From Acidobacteriota bacterium (GTDB taxonomy: Bacteria > Acidobacteriota > Vicinamibacteria > Vicinamibacterales > UBA2999): a stretch of DNA of 64,000 bases. Position numbers and translations under genes: made by a program. The notes beneath the pieces are model-generated. The model did no database searches and was not told the origin of the DNA. It worked only from the letters and a program-made list of their open reading frames with translations. The stretch lies in the NCBI GenBank assembly GCA_020851835.1, contig JADZBZ010000167.1, forward strand, positions 1 to 64,000, given 5' to 3'. Within the stretch, counting starts at the first letter, position 1; each line of letters begins with the position of its first letter. Below are positions 6,290 to 14,554 of the stretch, piece after piece.

Positions 6290-8712
6290 TGAACGTGGCG
6301 CGGCTGCTCCGTGACTACAGCGACGCGGGAGCCGTCAACAGCCTGCTCGCGCCGTGGGGATTTGTCGACGACGAGACGTTCCTTACGAAGGCCGGGCACC
6401 TGGGCGTCGTCTATGCGGTGCGCGGCGTCGACGGCGAGGCGCTGCCTCACCCACAGCGGCGCACGCTGACGCACCGATTCGAAGCCGCGCTGCGCCTGCT
6501 CGACGAGCACTGCCGGGTCTACCAGTACCTGATCAAACAGACCGCATCTCCGTTTGTGTCTGAGCCCTGCTCCCAGCCTGTCGCCAACGACGCCATCCAG
6601 CGACGGGCGCAGTACTTGAATGGCCGGCGGAGCGAGCTCTCGCAGGTTGAGCTATTCCTCGTGCTCCTCTACGAAGCGCCGGCCTCTTCGCGTCGAAGCA
6701 CCGCGCTCCGGCGTATGTGGCGAGCGCCGAGGGAAGGGCTGCGCGCCTGGCTGTCGTCATCGGCGGCCCATGCCTTCGTCGAGGCGGAACTCGATCGCGG
6801 GATTGCAGCCTTGCATCACAAGGCCCAGGCCTTCGAGGTGCAGCTGGCCGACTTCGGTCCACGTCGGCTGCCGAAGGCTGAGGCGTTCCGGTTCTTTCGA
6901 CAGCTCCTCAACTACGACCCGGCCGTGGTGGACGCGGCCCGTCTCTCCCACGACGTTCACCTTGACTACTTCGTTGCGGACTCGCCGGTGGAGTGTCATC
7001 GGGATCATTTGACCGTCGGCCGGCAGGCCGTGAAGGTCCTGACGATGAAGGAGCCGCCGAGCCAGACGTTCGCGCACCTGCTGGCGGACCTCTTGGCGGT
7101 GCCGGGCGAGTTCATCGCCAGCCTCGAATGGCAGCGCACCGCCAGCGACAAGATGCGCCGAGACATCCAGACGCGGCGGCGACACTTCTTCAACAAGCGC
7201 GTGTCGATGATCAACTACGTGACGCCCGAGACGCGCCCGGAAGAGATGCTCGTCGATGACTCCGCCAGCACGATGGTGCGCCAGCTTGGCGACGCCCTGA
7301 CCGAGCTGGAGGTCAACGGGCACTTCTTCGGGACGTGCTCGCTGACGCTCGCTCTGCACGGCCTGGATCGGCGCGCTCTGGAACACCAGGCTGCGGAGGC
7401 CGCGAAGACCTTGGCCGTGCACGACGGTAGCCTCTTCGAGGAGAGCTACAACCTGTTGAACGCCTGGCTGGGCATGGTGCCCGGTAACGCGGCCTTCAAC
7501 GTTCGGCGGATGGCGCTGCTCGAGACGAATGTCGCGGACCTGAGCTTCCTGTTCGCGCCGGACCCCGGCGAGCGACTCAGTCCCCACCTGCGGCGCGAGG
7601 CGCTTGCCGTGTTCGAGACGCCGGGCGGGACGCCGTATGCGTTCAACCCGCATGTGCAGGACGTCGGGCACACGCTCGTGCTCGGCGCCACCGGAAGCGG
7701 CAAGAGCTTTCTGTTGAACTTCCTGGTCACGCACGCCCAGAAGTACGACCCCGTCACCGTCATCCTGGACCTCGGCCACAGCTACCGGAAGCTCGCGACG
7801 CTCCTGCAGGGCCAGTACCTGGAAGTGGGACTCCGTCAGGAGGCCGTCACCATCAACCCCTTCGCGCTCGACCCCACCTCCGAGCACCTGCACTTCCTCC
7901 ACGCCTTCATTCGCGTTCTGCTCGAAGGGAACGACAACTATCGATTGAGCGACCTCGAGGACCGCGAGGTCTACGAGGCCATCGAGAACCTCTACGTGCT
8001 CGACCGAGGCCAGCGGCGCCTCTTCACGCTGGCGAATCTCCTGCCGCGCTCGCTGTCTGCGCGGCTTCACAAGTGGGTGGACGGCGGGCGCTACGCCAGC
8101 CTGTTCGACAACGTCGACGACACGCTGACAGTCAATCGTCTGCAGGTGTTCGACTTCGAGGCCATGCGCGCATACCCCGTCCTGCTCGAACCGCTTCTGT
8201 TCTACGTGCTGCATCGCGTCACGGCGCGGATCCTCGATCCCACTGAGGCCGCCACTCTGAAGCTGTGCGTGATGGACGAGGCGTGGCGCTTCATTCAGCA
8301 TCCGACCCTTCGGGCCTACGTGCAGGAAGCGTTGAAGACCTGGCGCAAGCGCAACGCCATGATGATGTTGGCGACGCAATCGGCCGAGGACTTCGCCTCC
8401 GCTGACCTGCTCCGCACCGTCGTCGAGAGTTGCCCGACGAAGCTGCTCTTGGCGAACCCCTCGCTGGACACACAGCAATATGTGGACCTGTTCCACCTGA
8501 ACCCCATGGAAGTGGAGTTGCTGACCGACCTCGTGCCGCGCCAGCAGCTCCTGCTCAAACGGCCGACACTGGCGAAAGTCCTCTCACTGAACGTGGATCC
8601 GAAGAGCTACTGGATCTACACGAACACTCCTGTCGACAACGAACGAGTGGCGGCCATCTTTCGTGAATGTGGCTTCGATGCGGGGATCGCTCGCCTCGCG
8701 GAGTCGGCCTGA
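6289..8712 (+). CDS. trbE: TrbE/VirB4-family conjugal transfer ATPase
   Basis: This 807-aa protein is the large energising ATPase of the type IV secretion system. The N-terminal CagE/TrbE/VirB domain covers about 150-400. The Walker A motif GATGSGKS lies at about 465-472 and Walker B (LCVMDEAW) near 659. Length matches the family. The ATG overlapping the trbD stop by one base is preferred; a GTG three bases earlier is an alternative. No internal break is seen, so the gene looks intact even though the system as a whole is incomplete. Confidence 0.93.
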   Translation: MNVARLLRDYSDAGAVNSLLAPWGFVDDETFLTKAGHLGVVYAVRGVDGEALPHPQRRTLTHRFEAALRLLDEHCRVYQYLIKQTASPFVSEPCSQPVANDAIQRRAQYLNGRRSELSQVELFLVLLYEAPASSRRSTALRRMWRAPREGLRAWLSSSAAHAFVEAELDRGIAALHHKAQAFEVQLADFGPRRLPKAEAFRFFRQLLNYDPAVVDAARLSHDVHLDYFVADSPVECHRDHLTVGRQAVKVLTMKEPPSQTFAHLLADLLAVPGEFIASLEWQRTASDKMRRDIQTRRRHFFNKRVSMINYVTPETRPEEMLVDDSASTMVRQLGDALTELEVNGHFFGTCSLTLALHGLDRRALEHQAAEAAKTLAVHDGSLFEESYNLLNAWLGMVPGNAAFNVRRMALLETNVADLSFLFAPDPGERLSPHLRREALAVFETPGGTPYAFNPHVQDVGHTLVLGATGSGKSFLLNFLVTHAQKYDPVTVILDLGHSYRKLATLLQGQYLEVGLRQEAVTINPFALDPTSEHLHFLHAFIRVLLEGNDNYRLSDLEDREVYEAIENLYVLDRGQRRLFTLANLLPRSLSARLHKWVDGGRYASLFDNVDDTLTVNRLQVFDFEAMRAYPVLLEPLLFYVLHRVTARILDPTEAATLKLCVMDEAWRFIQHPTLRAYVQEALKTWRKRNAMMMLATQSAEDFASADLLRTVVESCPTKLLLANPSLDTQQYVDLFHLNPMEVELLTDLVPRQQLLLKRPTLAKVLSLNVDPKSYWIYTNTPVDNERVAAIFRECGFDAGIARLAESA

Positions 8713-8725
8713 ACGGAGGTGTGCA

Positions 8726-9508
8726 ATGGCTCGTCGTGCCTGGATGCCCTTGGTGGCAGCGTCAGTTGTGGTGTCCCTGTCCATGCCCGTCAGCGGCCAG
8801 ACGTCTGGTATTCGCGAGGTGTCCGCGTCCGAACGGAGCCTCATCACGCTCCAGACGCGCCTCCGCTACACGACGATGATCGTGCTTCCGGACAGCGAGG
8901 AGATTCTGGACATCATCTGCGGGGATCGCGACTTCTGGGTGATCAGCGCGACCCAGAACATCGCGCACGTGAAGCCGGCCAAGGCCGGCGCGGCGACGAA
9001 CCTGAACCTTGTGACGGCGAGCGGCGCCATCTACTCGTTCCTCCTGAACGAGGGAGGCGCTCCGAACGCATCGCCCGACCTCAAGGTGTACGTCGCTGGC
9101 GACGCGACGGCGGCCAGCGGTCGACCGCGGTACTACAGCGCCGCGCACGTCGAGGCCCTGGAAGCACGACTCGCGGAAGCGCAGGCGGCGATTCGCTCTG
9201 CCGAGCAGCACGCCGAGGAGACGACGGCCGCGTACCAACGGGATTACCCGACGACGCTGGACTTTGCGTACGGTGCCGTGAAGTACGAGCGTCCATTCTT
9301 CGTCCGGGCGATGTGGCATGACGGCGAGTTCACCTACGTGAAGTCCGACGCCCGGGAACTACCGGCCTTGTACGAGATGAAGGACGGCAAGCCAGCCGTC
9401 GTGAACTTCCAGGTCCGCGAGGGCACGTTCGTCGTTCCCAAGGTGCTTGACCGCGGCTACCTCGCTCTGGGCGACCAGCGGTTCTCGTTCTCACTTCAGG
9501 AACGGTGA
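8726..9508 (+). CDS. trbG: TrbG/VirB9-family secretion channel protein
   Basis: This 260-aa protein has a signal peptide (about 1-23, ending SGQ) and belongs to the CagX/VirB9 family. It forms the outer-membrane core complex with VirB10 and VirB7. The N-terminal beta domain (30-130) and C-terminal beta domain (180-260, TTLDFAYGAVKYERPFFV) are separated by a helical linker rich in Ala/Glu. The ATG at 8726 follows GGAGGT at the proper distance; it begins 13 bases after trbE ends. No VirB7-type lipoprotein gene was found next to it. Confidence 0.85.
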   Translation: MARRAWMPLVAASVVVSLSMPVSGQTSGIREVSASERSLITLQTRLRYTTMIVLPDSEEILDIICGDRDFWVISATQNIAHVKPAKAGAATNLNLVTASGAIYSFLLNEGGAPNASPDLKVYVAGDATAASGRPRYYSAAHVEALEARLAEAQAAIRSAEQHAEETTAAYQRDYPTTLDFAYGAVKYERPFFVRAMWHDGEFTYVKSDARELPALYEMKDGKPAVVNFQVREGTFVVPKVLDRGYLALGDQRFSFSLQER

Positions 9509-9512
9509 CGTG

Positions 9513-10757
9513 ATGGCCGACCATGCCGACGCGCCAGGCACGACGCCGGTGACGGATCACCGGACTCCACCGCGAGGCGTCCTGCCGCGGAACATGCAGA
9601 CGTGGCTGATGGCCGGTCTGGCGGTGGGCATCGTGCTGGTGATTCTGCTGGTGGGGCAGCCGGAGCCACAGAGAGGAGCTTCGACGGCCGCTGTGGTCCC
9701 GCAGACGCCGAGTGCCGATAGGGTTCGCGACTACCAGGACCGCCTGCGGACGATGGAGGCTCAGGCGCTACGCGAACTGCAGGCTGCCGAGCAGGCGGCC
9801 AATCAGCCGCCACCGATGTACTACGACGAGCCGACTCAGGCCGCGCCAGAGGATCCGATTGCCGCCGAGAGGCGACGTCGTGAATACGAGAGCCTGTTCG
9901 CCAGCAACGTCGCCGTCAGTCGGCGGCCTGAGAATGAGCGACCCGGTGCCGGCTCGACGCGCGCAGCTGCCGGTGGACCTGTGGACCCGACGGCCTCGTC
10001 ACTCGATGACGTCGCCGACGCCGTGATGCGCGCGACAGCCCGAGCCGGAACCGGCGCGACGGCTGCGCCACAGGCGATGCTGCCAGACATACCACCCGCG
10101 CCCGTCACTGATCCCTCGCAGCAGCGAACGCCCGCATCGACCGAACCAATCCGCGCCGCCGGCCCACTGCATCGCCTGCTCGAAGGCACTCTGATCGACA
10201 CTGTGCTGACGAACCGTCTCGATGGGAGCACGGCGGCACCGGTGAACCTCCTGGTGACAAACTCGATCTACTCCCACAGCGGCAATCAGATCCTCATTCC
10301 CGCTGGCGCACGCATCCTGGGTGAGACGAACCCCGTGCAGGCGCTCGGTGAGTCCAGGCTGGCCGTGGCTCTCCACCGGCTCATCCAGCCGGACGGCCGC
10401 ACGTATCGCCTCGACCAGTTCATGGGTCTGAACCAGATCGGCGATGCCGGTCTGCGCGACAAGGTGAACCATCACTACTGGTCAACGTTCGGGGCCGCGG
10501 GAGCGGTGGGTTTGATCAGCGGCCTCGCGCAGTGGATTGGAAGTGCCGGGCTGTCGCGCGGCGACGGCGATCGGACGGTAGTGATCGCCGGCGGGGCGAC
10601 CGACTCCACCGCGCAGGCGAGCATGCAGGTGATGAATCGCTACCTGAATCGGCTGCCCACCGTGACTATCCGTGAGGGGCATCGGGTCAAGGTCTATCTC
10701 ACAAGCGACCTCGAGTTGCCGGCGTTCACTCGCGCTGGCCGTGCGGGTCGCTTCTGA
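9513..10757 (+). CDS. trbI: TrbI/VirB10-family secretion channel protein
   Basis: This 414-aa protein has a cytoplasmic N-terminus, one membrane helix at about 30-49, and a long Pro/Ala/Gln-rich periplasmic linker (60-220). The conserved TrbI/VirB10 C-terminal beta-barrel domain follows from about 225, with the family signature GTLIDTVLTNRLDGS and IYSHSGNQILIPAGARILG. In the secretion channel it spans both membranes and relays ATP-driven changes. Start is ATG 9513, four bases after the trbG stop. Confidence 0.9.
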   Translation: MADHADAPGTTPVTDHRTPPRGVLPRNMQTWLMAGLAVGIVLVILLVGQPEPQRGASTAAVVPQTPSADRVRDYQDRLRTMEAQALRELQAAEQAANQPPPMYYDEPTQAAPEDPIAAERRRREYESLFASNVAVSRRPENERPGAGSTRAAAGGPVDPTASSLDDVADAVMRATARAGTGATAAPQAMLPDIPPAPVTDPSQQRTPASTEPIRAAGPLHRLLEGTLIDTVLTNRLDGSTAAPVNLLVTNSIYSHSGNQILIPAGARILGETNPVQALGESRLAVALHRLIQPDGRTYRLDQFMGLNQIGDAGLRDKVNHHYWSTFGAAGAVGLISGLAQWIGSAGLSRGDGDRTVVIAGGATDSTAQASMQVMNRYLNRLPTVTIREGHRVKVYLTSDLELPAFTRAGRAGRF

Positions 10758-10769
10758 CGGGAGGTGTGT

Positions 10770-11552
10770 ATGTCTCGTCGCTTCGCCATCATCGGCGTTC
10801 TCGTGCTCGTCGCTGGCCTGCCGATTCCGCTTCGGGCGCAGATTCCGGTCACCGACGTTGCGCACCTGACGCAGGCGGTGCTCATCGCACAGCGCGTCCA
10901 GCGGCATCTCGACGAGCTGAGAGCCCAGTACCGAACGATCATGCGAATGTCCCAGGGGCTCGGAGGGATGGAGCACTACCGGATGCCACCTGTCGGAATT
11001 GCGCGGCACGACGCCAGCCGGTGGACCTACGGCGGCACATGGCTGCGCGCGCTCAACAGCGGGGACCCGGCCGGCGCCGCCTACTTTGCGTCGGCCGTCC
11101 CACTGGAGCGCCCCGGTGTTCCTTCGAGGGGACTGACCGCGGCGGCTCGCCGGACGTTCGAACGGCAGTACGCCACCATCGAGGTCAGCGACTCCGTCGC
11201 CATGATGGCTGGCCACCAGGTCGGAGCACTCCGCGGCTATCAGGACCAGCTCCAGAACGCGGTCCGTGAGATGGAAGCGGACGTCCTCAACGGCCTGCTG
11301 CGCTACCACGAGATGACCGCCATTCTCGACAAGATCGCCGGTGGCGAGCTGCTTGCGCGCCGGCAGGACATGGCCACGAACCAGCTGCTGTCGCACGCGC
11401 TCGAGCAGATGCTCGCGCGCGGCAAGCGGCAGCGTGACACCGAGGCCGCCACCATGAACATGCAACTGGTCACGTGGCGCGACGGCCGCGCAGCCAACGA
11501 GGCGCTTGTCGCCGGCACCGGCGATGCGCTACGGACGTGGCGTCAGCCGTGA
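10770..11552 (+). CDS. trbJ: TrbJ/VirB5-like secreted transfer protein, copy 1
   Basis: This 260-aa exported protein has a signal peptide (1-20, ending RAQ) directly followed by IPVTDVAHL. The rest is helical, as in TrbJ/VirB5 minor pilus components, which act in pilus tip contact and, in RP4, entry exclusion. The start at ATG 10770 has GGGAGG upstream. It is clearly paralogous to the next gene: both begin IPVTDVA after the signal peptide and both end with MNMQLVTWRD and AGTGDALRTWRQP. Confidence 0.72.
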   Translation: MSRRFAIIGVLVLVAGLPIPLRAQIPVTDVAHLTQAVLIAQRVQRHLDELRAQYRTIMRMSQGLGGMEHYRMPPVGIARHDASRWTYGGTWLRALNSGDPAGAAYFASAVPLERPGVPSRGLTAAARRTFERQYATIEVSDSVAMMAGHQVGALRGYQDQLQNAVREMEADVLNGLLRYHEMTAILDKIAGGELLARRQDMATNQLLSHALEQMLARGKRQRDTEAATMNMQLVTWRDGRAANEALVAGTGDALRTWRQP

Positions 11553-11566
11553 GGAAGGAGACCGTG

Positions 11567-12358
11567 ATGCGTCGCCTCTCCCTGTCACTCGCCCTCATTC
11601 TTGTCGCGGCTGGTGGCGTGCAGGCTCAGATCCCGGTCACGGACGTTGCGAACGTGATCCAGGCCCGGATCACGGCGGTGGTGAAGGAGTATCAGCATCT
11701 CCTTCAACGGGATCAGCACAGCCAACTGCGCCGGATGGCACAACGTCTGAGCATGTTCACCAATCTCGGGAAGTACGGCGTGCCTGACCCGCCTCGATGG
11801 CGCACCCACGACTTTGAAAATCCGGCCGTGTTCCACTTCTCCCGCGCCTACCACGCGGCGCTGAACTACGGAGACGCTGCCGGCGCTGCCTATCTGGCCA
11901 TCAGCCATCCCGTGCTTCCAGCCGGCGACGCGTTGAGCCGGCTGCCGGCCGCGGCGCGGCGGTCGGTGTCAGCCCGACTCGCCACACTCAATGCGGCCGA
12001 CGCCGCGATCATCACGGCCACGCATCAGAGCGGACGGGTCCGGTTGAACGGCCGGAGGGAGTTGAGTGCCATCAACGGACTCGAGCGCGACGTGACCAAC
12101 GGGACGCTCGAACAGAGCACGACCGCCGTGCTCGACAAGATCAGCGGCGCCGTCCTCATAGGTGCCCGCCAGCGTGAGGCGCGTGGCCAGCTCCTGACCG
12201 GCGTCGTCGAGCAGCTGCTCATCGAGAACAAGCGGGCTCGTGACGCCGATGCCGCCGCCATGAACATGCAGCTGGTGACGTGGCGCGACCGCGCCGCCGC
12301 GAACGAAGCCATGGTGGCCGGCACAGGCGACGCCCTGCGCACCTGGAGGCAACCGTAG
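11567..12358 (+). CDS. trbJ: TrbJ/VirB5-like secreted transfer protein, copy 2
   Basis: This 263-aa exported protein (signal peptide about 1-21, ending VQAQ) is the tandem paralogue of the gene just before it. Identity is concentrated at the mature N-terminus (IPVTDVA), in the LDKI helix near residue 188 and in the last 30 residues; the middle has diverged strongly. The ATG at 11567 has AGGAAGGAG upstream. Two different VirB5-like subunits in one operon may mean a heteromeric tip or a division of adhesin and exclusion roles. Confidence 0.72.
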   Translation: MRRLSLSLALILVAAGGVQAQIPVTDVANVIQARITAVVKEYQHLLQRDQHSQLRRMAQRLSMFTNLGKYGVPDPPRWRTHDFENPAVFHFSRAYHAALNYGDAAGAAYLAISHPVLPAGDALSRLPAAARRSVSARLATLNAADAAIITATHQSGRVRLNGRRELSAINGLERDVTNGTLEQSTTAVLDKISGAVLIGARQREARGQLLTGVVEQLLIENKRARDADAAAMNMQLVTWRDRAAANEAMVAGTGDALRTWRQP

Positions 12359-12375
12359 CGCCGACGGAGAAGAGG

Positions 12376-13230
12376 ATGCCGACTCAGCCCTCGCTCAATC
12401 TGCTGCCGACAGTGCAGCAGGCCATCGCCAACCTCCTGCTGACCTATGAGCCGGAGTTCATCCGGTTCGGGTTCCAGATGTTCATCGCGTTCGCCACCAT
12501 CATCATCACCTGGCAGGGCATCCGGATGATGTTCTCGCACGATGGACTCGGGGAGCAGATGTTCGACTTCGCGAAGCTGCTGCTGTTCGTGTCGTTCGGC
12601 TATTCGCTGATCACGTTCTACGAAGCACCACTGCCGGGTATCGGCGTGTCGTTCAGCAACCTGATCACCGATCAGGCGCACTACTTCCAGTCGGTCCTCG
12701 AAGCTCGATCCTTCGACAACATCTATCGCCATCTCGACGAGCTCTCCGACCACTTCATGCAGCCGGATCCGTGGTCGATCCTGGCGAACCTGATCTACTG
12801 GACCGTCCTCCTTCTCGTCGCTGTCGCGAAGGGCATCTCCCTGGCCGTCATCGCCTTCGGCCTGATCGCAAGCGCGGTGTGCGCCCTGCTCGGTCCGATC
12901 TTCGTGCCGTTCTTCATCGTGCCGAAGCTCGACTGGTTGTTCTGGGGCTGGCTGAAGGCGTTCATCCAGTACTCGTTCATCCCCGTCGTGGCGGTCGCCT
13001 TCCTGATGATCTTCGAGCAGTTCGTCTACCGGTATGTCACGACCTTGCCTCCGACGATCACCCAGGCGGAATATGGGGTCTACGCCCTGCAAGCCGTGGC
13101 CGTAGTCGGGACCTTCGTTCTCGGAATGCTGCTCGTGCCGTCCCTTACGAGCAACATCTTCACGGGTGGCGGTGGCGAGAGCATCCTGTCACCGCGCGTT
13201 GCGGTCGGGCGGCTGTTCAGGGGTCGATAG
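12376..13230 (+). CDS. trbL: TrbL/VirB6-family polytopic inner-membrane protein
   Basis: This 284-aa protein has at least five hydrophobic segments, at about 35-55, 70-88, 138-160, 165-190, 200-220 and 240-258. TrbL/VirB6 proteins sit at the channel base and contact the DNA substrate. Start is ATG 12376 with AGAAGAGG before it; the reading frame extends further upstream but overlaps the previous gene without a ribosome-binding site. The tail (GGGGESILSP) is cytoplasmic and Gly-rich. Confidence 0.85.
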   Translation: MPTQPSLNLLPTVQQAIANLLLTYEPEFIRFGFQMFIAFATIIITWQGIRMMFSHDGLGEQMFDFAKLLLFVSFGYSLITFYEAPLPGIGVSFSNLITDQAHYFQSVLEARSFDNIYRHLDELSDHFMQPDPWSILANLIYWTVLLLVAVAKGISLAVIAFGLIASAVCALLGPIFVPFFIVPKLDWLFWGWLKAFIQYSFIPVVAVAFLMIFEQFVYRYVTTLPPTITQAEYGVYALQAVAVVGTFVLGMLLVPSLTSNIFTGGGGESILSPRVAVGRLFRGR

Positions 13231-13241
13231 GGAGCACGCTC

Positions 13242-13409
13242 ATGGCACATCGCCCGCACGGTCCGACGCGCACTGACCACGAGGAGACGGCCTCTCCTGA
13301 GCTGACACGACTGCTCGTCATCGCCATTCTGGTGGCAATGGCGATCGGACTCGCGTGCGGCGTCGTATGGACCGCATATCACCTGCTGAAGGGGTCCTTC
13401 GGAGCCTGA
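13242..13409 (+). CDS. Small single-pass membrane protein between trbL and trbF
   Basis: This 55-aa protein has a hydrophilic N-terminus, one hydrophobic helix at about 25-47 (LVIAILVAMAIGLACGVV) and a short basic end. It has GGGAGC upstream and lies 11 bases after trbL and 11 before trbF, so it belongs to the operon. No named T4SS subunit of this kind is known to me at this position. It could be an assembly or exclusion factor. Confidence 0.62.
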   Translation: MAHRPHGPTRTDHEETASPELTRLLVIAILVAMAIGLACGVVWTAYHLLKGSFGA

Positions 13410-13420
13410 AGGAGCTTGTA

Positions 13421-13891
13421 ATGCCAGCGACCGTCGGCGACATCGCTCCGAAGAGCCTGGAGAGCGCGAAGCGCCAGTTCGTGGAGGTGTACGGGTCGGC
13501 TCTCGTCCTCAACACCTACCTGAAGATCGCGCTCGTCCTGGTGTCGCTGATTGCGCTCGGCCTGGTTGGCCTCAACGTCTACACCACGTCGCGCTATGCC
13601 CAGATCAAGCCACTGGTCATCCGGATCGACGGTGTGGGGCGTGCGGAGGCAGTCGCCTACGATGCCACGCTCTATGCCCCCCAGCCACCAGAACTGCGTT
13701 ACTTCCTGACGCAGTTCGTCGTGAAGCACTTCAGCCGGATTCGGGCGACCGTCCAGCGCGAGTACCCCGATTCGCTCCTCTTCCTGGAGCCCACGCTGGC
13801 TGACGCGACGATCGCGCAGAACGACGAACGCGGAAACAGCAGACACAAGTGTTCCGTTCATCCATGCGTTCCGTCTTGCCACGAGCCCTGA
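13421..13891 (+). pseudogene. trbF: TrbF/VirB8-family protein, 3'-truncated
   Basis: The first roughly 140 residues are normal TrbF: a short cytoplasmic start, a membrane helix at about 36-57, then the periplasmic NTF2-like domain (QIKPLVIRIDGVGRAEAV, then FLTQFVVKHFSRIRATVQ). TrbF usually has 220-260 residues, but here the domain stops after about TIAQNDERGN. A foreign, Cys/Pro-containing tail (CSVHPCVPSCHEP) then runs to a stop at 13891, five bases before the merR stop on the other strand. The break lies between about 13830 and 13896. A functional VirB8 is unlikely, and the genes that normally follow are missing. Confidence 0.8.
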
Positions 13892-13896
13892 AGGTG

Positions 13897-14328
13897 TCAT
13901 CGGCGGTCTCCGTCATGGTCCGGATCGAGCTCGAGGCTTTCGAGGATGGGGCACTCACCGACCGGTCCACGGCCCGGGCAGGCCGAGGCCAACCGGCTGA
14001 GCACGCGTCGCATGGCGCGAAGGGTCCGAATCTTCTGGTCGATATCGGTGAGCTTCGTCCGCGCGAGCGTCTGGACGCCCGAGCAATCTCGCCTCGGATC
14101 GACGCGGATCGACAGCAGGTCCTTGATGTCGTCCAGGGAGAATCCCAGCTCCTGCGCGCGCTTGATGAATCGCACCCGCCGCACGGCCTCCGGCGAGAAT
14201 GCGCGATAGCCGGACGCGAGCCGCGGCGGCTTCGGTAACAGGCCTTCGCGCTCGTAGTACCGGATGGTCTGCGGATTCACCCGGCCCTGTTCGGCCAGCC
14301 TACCGATGGTCAGGTGTCCCATGAGCAT
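13897..14328 (-). CDS. merR: MerR-family metal-responsive regulator, mercury type
   Basis: This 143-aa protein has an N-terminal winged HTH (LTIGRLAEQGRVNPQTIRYY), a linker helix and a metal-binding C-terminus. Cysteines sit at residues 82, 117 and 126. These are the spacing and numbering of the three Hg(II) ligands of Tn501 MerR, and differ from the Zn/Cd/Pb/Cu-type patterns. It should repress and, with Hg(II), activate promoters with an overlong spacer. One such promoter lies directly upstream of its own gene. No mer gene adjoins it; the merTPFA operon lies about 14 kb away. Downstream is the broken trbF. Confidence 0.85.
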   Translation of the reverse strand: MLMGHLTIGRLAEQGRVNPQTIRYYEREGLLPKPPRLASGYRAFSPEAVRRVRFIKRAQELGFSLDDIKDLLSIRVDPRRDCSGVQTLARTKLTDIDQKIRTLRAMRRVLSRLASACPGRGPVGECPILESLELDPDHDGDRR

Positions 14329-14350
14329 CCTCCCTCACCGTTCAGGCCCA

Positions 14351-14381
14351 GCGTAGACCCTGTACCCAGGTACGGTGTCAA
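14351..14381 (-). promoter_or_regulatory. MerR-type promoter/operator upstream of merR
   Basis: On the minus strand a -35 TTGACA (14381-14376) and a -10 CTACGC (14356-14351) are separated by exactly 19 bp. The spacer contains the dyad GTACC-TG-GGTAC. An overlong spacer holding a GTAC dyad is the hallmark of promoters activated by MerR-family proteins through DNA untwisting. It points into merR itself, so merR was probably the first gene of a mer operon or is strongly autoregulated. Confidence 0.75.
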
Positions 14382-14456
14382 GGCCCCGTTTGCGCCCGGC
14401 TCGGCCGCCGGGCCATCGGGACGTTCCCGGCGTACCTCAGACATCGCCCCAGTTCC

Positions 14457-14484
14457 CGTAATGCCCTGCCTCCGCGCGACACTC
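14457..14484 (+). promoter_or_regulatory. ECF-type promoter, site A (NmrA-like gene)
   Basis: CGTAAT at 14457-14462, 16 bases, ACACTC at 14479-14484; the ATG follows 70 bases later. It is the leftmost copy of the signal shared by 16 transcription starts in this window. Confidence 0.6.
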
Positions 14485-14554
14485 ATACAGGATGCGGGCC
14501 GGCCCGAAGGGTTGGCGCGGGCTTGAAACGGAATGCCAGAGACAAGGGGATGTG

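Noticed and set aside
6757..8496. Long minus-strand frame of 579 codons opposite trbE
   Set aside because: It mirrors the trbE coding frame, has unlikely composition (Val/Gln/Arg-rich without domains) and no ribosome-binding site; trbE is certain.
13830..13856. GGAAACA...GTGTTCC near the trbF break as an attachment site
   Set aside because: The arms do not pair perfectly and no second copy was found in the window.
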